DNA of 22,391 bases, from assembly GCA_964613075.1 (NCBI GenBank), contig CAZTFV010000007.1, positions 1 to 22,391 on the forward strand, given 5' to 3'. The translations under genes and the position numbers were made by a program. Below the pieces are notes generated by a model, which did no database searches, was not told where the DNA came from, and saw only the letters and a list, made by a program, of their open reading frames with translations. The DNA is from CAYWEP01 sp964613075. Lineage in GTDB: Bacteria; Patescibacteriota; Microgenomatia; Levybacterales; UBA12049. Position 1 is the first letter of the stretch. Each line of letters begins with the position of its first letter. Of this stretch, positions 6,686 to 13,550 are shown in pieces.

Positions 6686-7554
6686 TTGCTTTTCTTAATC
6701 CACCAATCTTTTCCGTCAGTGATGATCTCGATGTCTCCATCGTTATCGGTTCTTAATATCCTAATATCTCTATCTCCTAATATCCCCAGCGTCTTTTTAC
6801 TCGGGTGGCCGTAGCGGTTTTTGCCAACACTTATCACAGCCAGCTTTGGGTCAAGCTGTTGTACGATTTCTGGATTTAATCCAGTTGCTGAGCCATGATG
6901 TGGGACTTGCAATACATCGATTGCATTGCTACCATTAGCTAAAACATCATCGAGTAATTGCTCGTTTTGCGTGTCCCCAGTGAGCAACATCGAGAAATTT
7001 TCATAAGAAACCATAACGACGAGGGATGCAAATTCCGATCGCTCACCGATATTCCCCGAAGGACTGGTGCTCGCAAGAAACTCTTGCGTCGGGCCAAGTA
7101 CCTGTACCGCAAGATTATCTCCGAGTCGGTAGGTGTCTCCGCGAAGTAAATGACGCTTACGAATGTATTTATTTGATATCATCTCGTCAATTATTTTATA
7201 TTCCTTTATATTATTTATCAGTTCTTCACTGCCAAACTCTCCTATACTATATCTTTCTAGTAAAGAAAATAATCCACGAAAATGGTCAGCATGCGGGTGG
7301 CTGAGAATCATTAGAGAGATGGTCCGTTCCCAAAAAGGCATATAGGAAGATAAGCATGAAAGCACAGCATCATTTGGCCCGGCATCAAAGAGCACGGCTT
7401 TGCCCTTGGGAGAGCGAATAAGAATAGCATCGCCTTGACCAACATCGCAGAAGACTACATGCAGCTTGCCGTCGTTGTGCTTATAGTTTTGCGCAAGCAT
7501 CAGGACGATTAGGGCTATTAGGGAGAAAGTAAAGATCAATAACGCTTTCTTCAT
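6682..7554 (-). CDS. ComEC-type metallo-beta-lactamase-fold hydrolase
   Basis: A 290-residue protein equal to the C-terminal part of full-length ComEC but encoded separately. An N-terminal hydrophobic anchor (LLIFTFSLIALIVLML) is followed by FCDVGQGDAILI, the metal-binding HPHADH motif (86-91), LLTGD, VPHHGS and GKNRYGHPS, all standard for the ComEC hydrolase domain. It probably acts outside the membrane, degrading one DNA strand or trimming incoming DNA during uptake. The start overlaps the comEC stop by 4 nt (ATGA), which implies translational coupling. The 3' end overlaps the convergent kinase gene by 4 nt. Confidence 0.92.
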   Translation of the reverse strand: MKKALLIFTFSLIALIVLMLAQNYKHNDGKLHVVFCDVGQGDAILIRSPKGKAVLFDAGPNDAVLSCLSSYMPFWERTISLMILSHPHADHFRGLFSLLERYSIGEFGSEELINNIKEYKIIDEMISNKYIRKRHLLRGDTYRLGDNLAVQVLGPTQEFLASTSPSGNIGERSEFASLVVMVSYENFSMLLTGDTQNEQLLDDVLANGSNAIDVLQVPHHGSATGLNPEIVQQLDPKLAVISVGKNRYGHPSKKTLGILGDRDIRILRTDNDGDIEIITDGKDWWIKKSN

Positions 7555-8810
7555 CTCTGTCTTTGCTTCCTTGCTAATACAAATGCGGCAAGTAGTAAGT
7601 AATACCCCAAAACAAACCCCATTGGGAAGTTTTCGATCTGGAAGTTAAGCTGGAGTTTGCCGAAATATATCACAATATCTTCTAAGTAGATCAAAAACGG
7701 GAGAGCCAGCCATAGGAATAGTTTTGCCACAATGGGCAAAATCAGCGAAAAAATAGCAGCCAAACCTCCAAGTGTCATAAGTATCGGCACCATCCATAAC
7801 ACGAGTGCATTAACCGGAATAGAAAACAAACCGTATTGCCCAAAGGTTGCAAGAAGAATGGGCAAGGTTGCAATCTGCGCAGCGGTCGTTGTAGTCATAT
7901 CGGTAAAAACTGATTCCAGAACAGCGCTTTTCTCTTTTTCCTTCTTTTTCCCTGATAGAAGTGGCACGAGAAGAATGATTCCAAGCGTTGCCATAAAGGA
8001 GAGTTGAAATCCTAGGTCAAATAGCAAGCTAGGATGGAAAAAAAGAATCAGGAATGCGCTAAGCCCCAGAGCAAACAAGGCTAGATACTGCCTGCCTATA
8101 AGTGCCGCCGTAAAGGCAAGACAGGCCATGATGGCAGCGCGGATAATGGATGGAGAAAACCCCGCCAGAAGCATATAGAGGAATATGCTTAATATGCTTA
8201 GGATTATGGCTAATTGCCGTCGGAAGAATTTTGCCAAGATGAAAAATGCTGCTGCAGCCACCATTGTCACATTCATTCCCGATGCTGCGATAACGTGCAT
8301 TAAACCAACTGTTGCTAAATTGTTGGAGAAACTTTTGGGCATTTGTTCTTTCCCGCCAAAGACAATGCCGAATAAAAGACTTGCAGAAATAGGCGGAAGT
8401 GTTGCTTGAAAAACACTGTGAATCTTTTCACGAGCGTGAAAAATTAGATTTTGAGGAAAATCAGCCTCTTCTTTTTTGATCGTGATTTTTGGAAAAAACA
8501 TTGTATTGACAACCCGATTGTCCTTTAGCAATCTCTGCTGTATAGTGCCTGAAATATTAAGCGTTTGTCCGTAGTTGAAGCGTGGAAATGCAGGGGCTGT
8601 GATAAAGATATTTTGGCCAACATTGAGGCTAAGTCTTTGGGTATTCCCTTTTCTTTCCGGCTCATTCATCAGCCTTGAAGTAAAGGAAATGCTCTGGCCA
8701 TCCTTGAGCTTGCTTTGGGCTTGGGTGGAGTACCAGTAGAAGCGAAGAGCCAATATGCCGATCAGAACCAACAATGCTATAGCTATTTTAAAACCAGGGT
8801 TTATTTGCAT
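7551..8810 (-). CDS. comEC: ComEC competence membrane channel (without hydrolase domain)
   Basis: A 419-residue polytopic protein that should carry single-stranded DNA across the cytoplasmic membrane. The N-terminal hydrophobic segment (7-25) is followed by an OB-like extracytoplasmic domain (about 30-125). Then comes the Competence domain with its signature GLMHVIAASGMNVTMVAAA and about 8 further helices up to YYLLLAAFVLAR. Full-length ComEC proteins usually continue into a metallo-beta-lactamase domain; here the protein stops and that domain is the next, overlapping gene. It lies between comEA and that gene on the minus strand. No Shine-Dalgarno sequence is evident before the ATG. Confidence 0.95.
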   Translation of the reverse strand: MQINPGFKIAIALLVLIGILALRFYWYSTQAQSKLKDGQSISFTSRLMNEPERKGNTQRLSLNVGQNIFITAPAFPRFNYGQTLNISGTIQQRLLKDNRVVNTMFFPKITIKKEEADFPQNLIFHAREKIHSVFQATLPPISASLLFGIVFGGKEQMPKSFSNNLATVGLMHVIAASGMNVTMVAAAAFFILAKFFRRQLAIILSILSIFLYMLLAGFSPSIIRAAIMACLAFTAALIGRQYLALFALGLSAFLILFFHPSLLFDLGFQLSFMATLGIILLVPLLSGKKKEKEKSAVLESVFTDMTTTTAAQIATLPILLATFGQYGLFSIPVNALVLWMVPILMTLGGLAAIFSLILPIVAKLFLWLALPFLIYLEDIVIYFGKLQLNFQIENFPMGFVLGYYLLLAAFVLARKQRQR

Positions 8811-8828
8811 TCCAAAATGTCTCTAAAA

Positions 8829-8931
8829 TTTCTAATTTCTAAGTACTCTAATTGACCTAATCAAATCCCAATTTAATAATTTCTAAACATTTAGTCATTT
8901 TTTAGTATAATTAGGTTAATTAGAAATTAGA
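8829..8931. repeat. AT-rich inverted repeat between comEA and comEC
   Basis: TCTAATTTCT (8831-8840) is perfectly inverted at AGAAATTAGA (8922-8931). Nested inside, TCTAATTGACCTAAT (8847-8861) pairs with ATTAGGTTAATTAGA (8910-8924) with one mismatch. Together these form a long, weak AT hairpin filling most of the 126-bp spacer. It may be a dispersed repeat or an intercistronic processing site. Confidence 0.7.
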
Positions 8932-8936
8932 TCAAT

Positions 8937-9551
8937 TTAATAGACCGTGATCCTATCCTTTAACTTCTCAAACGCACTTTTGCTCAGAACCTTTTTAGTA
9001 AGTAGCTCGTCAATCGTTGCATATGGCCTATTCTCAATGATTTTCTGGCCGATGACTTGGCCAATGCCAGGAAGACTATCTAACTCGCTAATACTGGCTG
9101 TATTAATATTCACCCCGTTTCCAGTGTTCCCTGTTGTGCTGCCCGTACCCAAGATCTGCGTTTCGTTTTCAAAGGGAATATAAATTTTTGTCCCGTCTGT
9201 GACCTTGGCCGCAAGGTTAAGGGTTTTCGCAACATAGGAGCGATTTGCGTCCTGCCTCATTCCTCCGGCAGCTACTAATCCATCCATGACTCGTGCGTTT
9301 TTTGTCAAAGAATAAACCCCGGGTCGCTCAACAGCTCCCTGCACATCAACCATAATACTTGCTGCGCTTTTTACAGACGGGGCTTCTTCTTTATCAGCTT
9401 TTTCAAAAACAATGTCATTTTCCCTTTTTGGTTGAATAAAAGCTATCAAACCATATCCTAAGCATATCAGGCCGAGCGTGGCAAGGATGAGTGGTACTGC
9501 GTGGCGTTTTAGTAGCGGACCGAGTTTGTCTATAAGCTCATCAGTGTCCAT
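8937..9551 (-). CDS. comEA: ComEA-like DNA-uptake receptor
   Basis: A 204-residue, membrane-anchored protein that binds double-stranded DNA at the cell surface for uptake. An N-terminal helix (LILATLGLICLGYGLIAFI) is followed by an SLBB domain (VDVQGAVERPGVYSL, about 66-125). A glycine-rich linker then leads to a C-terminal helix-hairpin-helix pair (VNINTASISELDSLPGIGQVIGQKII, about 148-204). This is the ComEA order and normal length. It lies 30 bp after leuS and upstream of comEC, so the uptake genes are probably co-expressed, but it also seems to have its own promoter overlapping the leuS stop. Confidence 0.94.
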   Translation of the reverse strand: MDTDELIDKLGPLLKRHAVPLILATLGLICLGYGLIAFIQPKRENDIVFEKADKEEAPSVKSAASIMVDVQGAVERPGVYSLTKNARVMDGLVAAGGMRQDANRSYVAKTLNLAAKVTDGTKIYIPFENETQILGTGSTTGNTGNGVNINTASISELDSLPGIGQVIGQKIIENRPYATIDELLTKKVLSKSAFEKLKDRITVY

Positions 9552-9557
9552 GAGCTT

Positions 9558-9585
9558 ATGGTAGCACTCTCCGTTTTTCTGTCAA
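9558..9585 (-). promoter_or_regulatory. Putative comEA promoter overlapping the leuS stop codon
   Basis: On the minus strand: TTGACA (9580-9585, its TGA being the leuS stop), 16-nt spacer, TACCAT (9558-9563). The comEA ATG is 6 nt past the -10, so transcription would start at or next to the A of ATG (leaderless). Confidence 0.5.
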
Positions 9586-12551
9586 GCAACGACAAAGTTG
9601 ATGAGCTTGTCGGGGATATAGATGACGTTTTTCAGGGATTTGCCTTCCAAGTGTTTGGCGGTATTTGTACTTTCTTTGGCCAATCTTTCTACCTGCTCCT
9701 TATCTGCCTGATCGGCAGGGACTCTAAGGCTATCCCGAAGCTTGCCGTTGACCTGAACCACTATTGTTACTGTCTCTTCTTTTAGGTACTCAGGGTTATA
9801 CTGTGGCCAAGGCTGAAGGTGTACTGACTGTCTGGCGTCTTGCGGAGCAAGATCCTGCTTCGCAGGAGAGCCAGATCTAGTCTCAGCGAAGCGAGATCCT
9901 TTGCTTCGCAGGGCTTCGCGAGACCACAATTCCTCACTGATGTGCGGCGCAAAGGGAGCGAGGAGCTTTAAGAATATTTTCACAGTTTCTTTGCTTATGC
10001 TTTCACGCTTTGCAAGGAAGTTATAAAGAATCATCAGCTTTGCAATCACAACGTTATATCGAAGTCCTTCCATTTCCTCCGTTACCTCCTTTATTGTCTT
10101 ATGAACTATCTGCAGCTCTTCTTTTTGCTCAGTAACGACAGATTCATTGGTGAACAATGTCCACACCCGCTTTAAGAAGCGGTGCATGCCTTCAATGCCT
10201 GTATCGCGAAAATCTCCTCCCTGGTCATAGGGGCCAAGAAACATTAAATAGGTTCTCAATGTATCTGCGCCGTATTTGGCAATATACTCATCAGGGATAA
10301 CAATATTGCCCTTGCTTTTACTCATCTTCGCTCCCTCTTTTATAAGGAGCCCATGGGCGTAAAAGCGTACATATGGCTCTTCAAATGAAATCAACCCTTG
10401 GTCATGGAGAAACATGGTTATGAAGCGCGAATAGAGCAAGTGCAAAACCGAATGCTCCGCCCCTCCGATATACATATCCACAGGAAGCCATTTTTCTGTC
10501 CGCTCTTTGGAAAAGGCCTTATCGGCAAGATCGGTTGAAGCATATCTTAAAAAGTACCAAGAGCTATCCAAAAAGGTATCAGAAACGTCTGCTTCTCTTT
10601 TTGCTTCTTTGCCGCAACTTGGACATTTAACCTTCAAAAACTCAGGGTCGTAATCCAACGGTGACCTGCCTGTTCCAAGAGGCTTATATTCTTCAATATG
10701 AGGCAAAATTACTGGTAAATCCTCTACCGGATACCAGCCACCCGAATTCCACTCTTCCCAATACTTACTATTACTCTCAGAACTTGATATGCGTTTAGCC
10801 TCATCAGAATGCCACCATGATCTTCCCTGCGCTGCGCAGTGTTCGCAGTAGATCATCGGTATTGGTGGACCCCAGTACCTCTGCCGCGAAATTAACCAAT
10901 CTCGAATGTGATAGGTTACTTCTTTTTTACCAACTCCTTTTTCTTCAAGCCAGTCAATAACCTTGCCTATTTGTTCCGGAAGCCTCCAGCCATTCCATCC
11001 GTTTGAGTCAACAAGTTGGCCAGAACGATTAAAGCAATAAGCATAATTCATCTCTGATTGCCAGTCTAACTGCTCTTCTGGAATTCCTAGTGATCGAGCA
11101 TATTCACGAGCCTGTTTATCTTCTTTAGGTAAATGAAAAACTTTATTTTTGAATATGACGGCCTTCAATGAGCCATCTGCATCTGCATACCAACCCGTGC
11201 TTACAAGATGCTTTTGTATTATTTGCAGATATTCCTCTTGCTGATCATCTCTGCCCCAAACTATTAAACCCCAATCGTAATAAGGAACTACCCACATTCC
11301 GTTATCCTGAACTTCTCTTGTGAACTTCTCAATATCAACACTTTTCCTCATTACAAGTGACTGAAACTCATTATGAGGATCAACGACTTTACGGATTGGT
11401 AGTTTGTATTTAATTGCAAACTCATGATCTCGTTCATCGTGCGCCGGGACAGCCATAATTGCTCCTGTTCCATACCCCATTAATACGTAATCTGCAATCC
11501 AAATGGGGATTTCTTCTTTTGTAACAGGATGTATCGCATGTAGACCAGTAGAAACACCCTTCTTCTCCCTTCCCTCAGCTAACCGTTCCTGTTCAGTCTT
11601 AAGCAGGGCTTTTGATACATAGTTTAGTACTTCCTTTCGATTTAGCAATGCTAGTTCACCAACGAGAGGGTGATCTGGGGATAAGACAATGAATGTTGCG
11701 CCAAACAATGTATCAGGTCTTGTGGTGAATACTTCAATTTTTCTATGAGATCCCTTAATAACAAATGCAATTTGCGCTCCTTCTGATCTGCCAATCCATT
11801 GTTCCTGAGCAATTTTTACCTTCTTCGTCCAATTTAGGCTTGAGATATTATTCAGTAATCGCTCGGCATAGGCGGTTATTCTAAAGAACCACTGTCGAAG
11901 CTGTCTTTTCTCAACCTTTGAGCCACAACGCTCGCACTCTCCCCGCCCGACTTCGCCTGCGACCCACACACTTTTATTCTCTGATTGGTTGGACGAAGTC
12001 GCTGGCGGGCGGGCATTAATAACCTGTTCGTCTGCCAAAACTGTCTTACAAGAAGGACACCAGTTGACTTGGGCACTTTTTTTATATGCTAAACCAGCCT
12101 TAAAAAGCTGTATAAATAACCACTGCGTCCAGGCATAGTAATTTGGCTTATATGTTTCAACAGTTCGTAACCAGTCAAACCCATTGCCAATAGCATGAAG
12201 CTGGCGATAGAAATTTGCCTCGGTTACCCTTGAGTAATCCATTGGATGCTTGCCTATCTTTAAGGCATAATTCTCAGCGTGTATCCCAAAGCCATCAAGC
12301 CCAATTGGCTCAAAGACATCATTCCCCTGCATCCTCTTAAATCTCCCATAGACATCAGCGCCAGTGAAAGCGTAGACGTTACCTACGTGGAGGCCTTCAG
12401 CTGAAGGGTACGGGAACATCATGAGGTTATAGAATGGTCTTTTGGCCTTGTCAATGTCTGGCTGGTAGATTTTCTTTTCCTCCCAGTCCTTTTGCCATTT
12501 TGGCTCAATGAGTTGCGGTTGGTATTTGCCGGTTGTTTTTTTTGCTGCCAT
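9582..12551 (-). CDS. leuS: Leucyl-tRNA synthetase with repeat insertions
   Basis: Class I synthetase that charges tRNA-Leu. With the ATG at 12551 it has 989 residues, against a usual 800-880. Seen: HIGH-equivalent HVGN in PYPSAEGLHVGN, zinc pairs CPSC and CERC, CP1 editing domain (TTRPDTLFGATF; AVPAHDERD), FLDSSWYFLRY, KMSKSKGN, and a C-terminal domain ending KNVIYIPDKLINFVVA. Three unusual segments are present. About 24 residues lie between the two zinc pairs (ARPPATSSNQSENKSVWVAG region). About 100 residues of unknown type lie after KVVDPHN in the editing domain. About 30 residues lie before SVHLQPWPQ. The first and third come from repeat DNA. An upstream TTG could add six residues but sits inside the -10 box, so I reject it. 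Confidence 0.97.
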   Translation of the reverse strand: MAAKKTTGKYQPQLIEPKWQKDWEEKKIYQPDIDKAKRPFYNLMMFPYPSAEGLHVGNVYAFTGADVYGRFKRMQGNDVFEPIGLDGFGIHAENYALKIGKHPMDYSRVTEANFYRQLHAIGNGFDWLRTVETYKPNYYAWTQWLFIQLFKAGLAYKKSAQVNWCPSCKTVLADEQVINARPPATSSNQSENKSVWVAGEVGRGECERCGSKVEKRQLRQWFFRITAYAERLLNNISSLNWTKKVKIAQEQWIGRSEGAQIAFVIKGSHRKIEVFTTRPDTLFGATFIVLSPDHPLVGELALLNRKEVLNYVSKALLKTEQERLAEGREKKGVSTGLHAIHPVTKEEIPIWIADYVLMGYGTGAIMAVPAHDERDHEFAIKYKLPIRKVVDPHNEFQSLVMRKSVDIEKFTREVQDNGMWVVPYYDWGLIVWGRDDQQEEYLQIIQKHLVSTGWYADADGSLKAVIFKNKVFHLPKEDKQAREYARSLGIPEEQLDWQSEMNYAYCFNRSGQLVDSNGWNGWRLPEQIGKVIDWLEEKGVGKKEVTYHIRDWLISRQRYWGPPIPMIYCEHCAAQGRSWWHSDEAKRISSSESNSKYWEEWNSGGWYPVEDLPVILPHIEEYKPLGTGRSPLDYDPEFLKVKCPSCGKEAKREADVSDTFLDSSWYFLRYASTDLADKAFSKERTEKWLPVDMYIGGAEHSVLHLLYSRFITMFLHDQGLISFEEPYVRFYAHGLLIKEGAKMSKSKGNIVIPDEYIAKYGADTLRTYLMFLGPYDQGGDFRDTGIEGMHRFLKRVWTLFTNESVVTEQKEELQIVHKTIKEVTEEMEGLRYNVVIAKLMILYNFLAKRESISKETVKIFLKLLAPFAPHISEELWSREALRSKGSRFAETRSGSPAKQDLAPQDARQSVHLQPWPQYNPEYLKEETVTIVVQVNGKLRDSLRVPADQADKEQVERLAKESTNTAKHLEGKSLKNVIYIPDKLINFVVA
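9828..9920. repeat. Multi-hairpin repeat inserted in the leuS C-terminal region
   Basis: Several small stem-loops (CTTGCGGAGCAAG, CCTGCTTCGCAGG, TCTCAGCGAAGCGAGA, TTGCTTCGCAGGGCTTCGCGAGA) are packed side by side. It encodes an Arg/Ser/Ala-rich stretch (REALRSKGSRFAETRSG...QDARQ) between ISEELW and SVHLQPWPQ, two segments that are normally almost adjacent in LeuRS. Confidence 0.8.
11942..12013. repeat. 72-bp inverted-repeat element inserted in the leuS zinc loop
   Basis: Arms CCCGCCCG (11942-11949) and CGGGCGGG (12006-12013) enclose a second pair, CGACTTCG (11948-11955) and CGAAGTCG (11994-12001). The element is exactly 24 codons long and separates the CPSC and CERC zinc-ligand pairs. Confidence 0.75.
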
Positions 12552-12560
12552 AACGGCTTG

Positions 12561-12589
12561 ATTATACAATAGTTAGCAACAAGGAACAA
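12561..12589 (-). promoter_or_regulatory. leuS promoter (leaderless type)
   Basis: On the minus strand: TTGTTC (12584-12589), 17-nt spacer, perfect TATAAT (12561-12566), then 9 nt to the ATG at 12551. There is no room for a ribosome-binding site, so the mRNA is probably leaderless or nearly so. Confidence 0.7.
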
Positions 12590-12615
12590 AGGGACAAAGC
12601 GTGGCCTCAGACAGC

Positions 12616-12644
12616 TTGCCTTTTTTGTCCAAATTCCATACTAT
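12616..12644 (+). promoter_or_regulatory. Putative promoter of the secreted-protein gene
   Basis: TTGCCT (12616-12621), 17-nt spacer, TACTAT (12639-12644); the ATG at 12658 follows 13 nt later. It is divergent from the leuS promoter, with about 50 bp between the two -10 boxes reading outward. Confidence 0.4.
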
Positions 12645-12657
12645 AGATTCGCCAGCT

Positions 12658-13518
12658 ATGCGATTTATTATCCATTCGCTCGTTATTATAGCTTCATTTG
12701 TGAAAAGTCAAAACTCAAAAGTTAGAAGTCAAAATCATCCTTCGATCCTGAAGTCCTCAGGACAGAAGGGCAAGTTAAAATTCAAAACTTTTACCTTTTT
12801 AGTTGTATTTTTGACTTTTGCATTTTGCCTTTTGAATTTGCCTGTGGCAGAGGCTTTTACCATGGAAAATGATAACTACCGGATCAGAATGGACAACCTC
12901 AACAGTGCAACCGGCACGTCTACAGGAGGAAACAATAAGCTTGGCATCACCGCTTTACAAACAGCGCCCGGTCTCTACTCAGGCAGTAACTACAGAGTCA
13001 GGGCTGGCTTTCAGTATATTCGCTCAATCATTCCCTTCTCGTTTACAATTTCCCAAACGCAGATTGACTTCGGAATCTTAAGCGCAACCAATCCTGTGAC
13101 AAGGACGAACAGCTTGACGATCTCAAACGGCTCGGCAGGTGGCTATACTCTTACAGCCTCAGAGAATCATCAGCTTTTGCTTCCTGACTCAGGCAGCCTC
13201 ATTCCGGATACGACCTGTGATGATGGGATCTGTAGTCAGTCCGCTTCTGCAGCCTGGACGAGTACCTTAACCTATGGCTTTGGCTATCGCTGTGATAATA
13301 TTTCAGGCACGGACTGCGCCTCTGGCTTTGCTGCAACAACTTTTTATAAGCAATTCGCCGATGCTTCAAAGAGTGAGACTGCTCAGACAGTGATGAGCGG
13401 CACAAATGCAGGAGAAGACATTCAGAGTGATATTACCTATAAAGTAAATATATCAGGAAGTCAGGCTGCAGGCACATATACCAATGTGGTAACGTATATA
13501 GCTACGCCCACCTTTTAA
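12658..13518 (+). CDS. Secreted beta-rich surface protein with a repeat-derived signal peptide
   Basis: About 286 residues, exported. Two hydrophobic stretches lie at the N-terminus: MRFIIHSLVIIASF directly at the start, then, after a polar insert, a textbook signal peptide (KLKFK / TFTFLVVFLTFAFCLLNL / PVAEA) cleaved before FTMENDNYRI. The mature part is rich in Ser, Thr and Gly, with strand patterns (FTISQTQIDFGILSATNPVTRTNSLTI; SDITYKVNISGSQAAGTYTNVVTYIATPTF) and four Cys. It resembles WxL-like or pilin-like beta-sandwich surface proteins, but I see no exact family. The insert and the second hydrophobic stretch are encoded by intergenic-type repeat DNA. A GTG at 12700 could instead be the start, giving a single long-n-region signal peptide. 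It is followed closely by an anchored partner-like gene. Confidence 0.75.
   Translation: MRFIIHSLVIIASFVKSQNSKVRSQNHPSILKSSGQKGKLKFKTFTFLVVFLTFAFCLLNLPVAEAFTMENDNYRIRMDNLNSATGTSTGGNNKLGITALQTAPGLYSGSNYRVRAGFQYIRSIIPFSFTISQTQIDFGILSATNPVTRTNSLTISNGSAGGYTLTASENHQLLLPDSGSLIPDTTCDDGICSQSASAAWTSTLTYGFGYRCDNISGTDCASGFAATTFYKQFADASKSETAQTVMSGTNAGEDIQSDITYKVNISGSQAAGTYTNVVTYIATPTF
12701..12845. repeat. Composite repeat forming the leader of the secreted protein
   Basis: Left: AAAAGTCAAAACTCAAAAG words. Centre: hairpin CCTTC (12739-12743)/GAAGG (12765-12769) and TCCTGA (12746-12751)/TCAGGA (12757-12762). Right: TTTTTGACTTTTGCATTTTG. The right-hand words are identical over about 18 bp to the reverse complement of intergenic DNA near 22215-22240. 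The whole stretch is in frame. Confidence 0.75.
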
Positions 13519-13519
13519 G

Positions 13520-13550
13520 TAGCATGTATCATGTATTATGTATCATGTAT
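13520..13550. repeat. ATGTATCATGTATTATGTAT short repeat
   Basis: The word atgtatcatgta occurs twice in about 30 bp between two exported-protein genes. It supplies a TATTAT box (13534-13539) 9 nt before the ATG at 13549, so it might act as a -10, but no good -35 is seen. Confidence 0.55.

Noticed and set aside
12552..12569. TTG start adding six residues to LeuRS
   Set aside because: The extension overlaps the TATAAT box; ATG at 12551 matches the usual LeuRS N-terminus.
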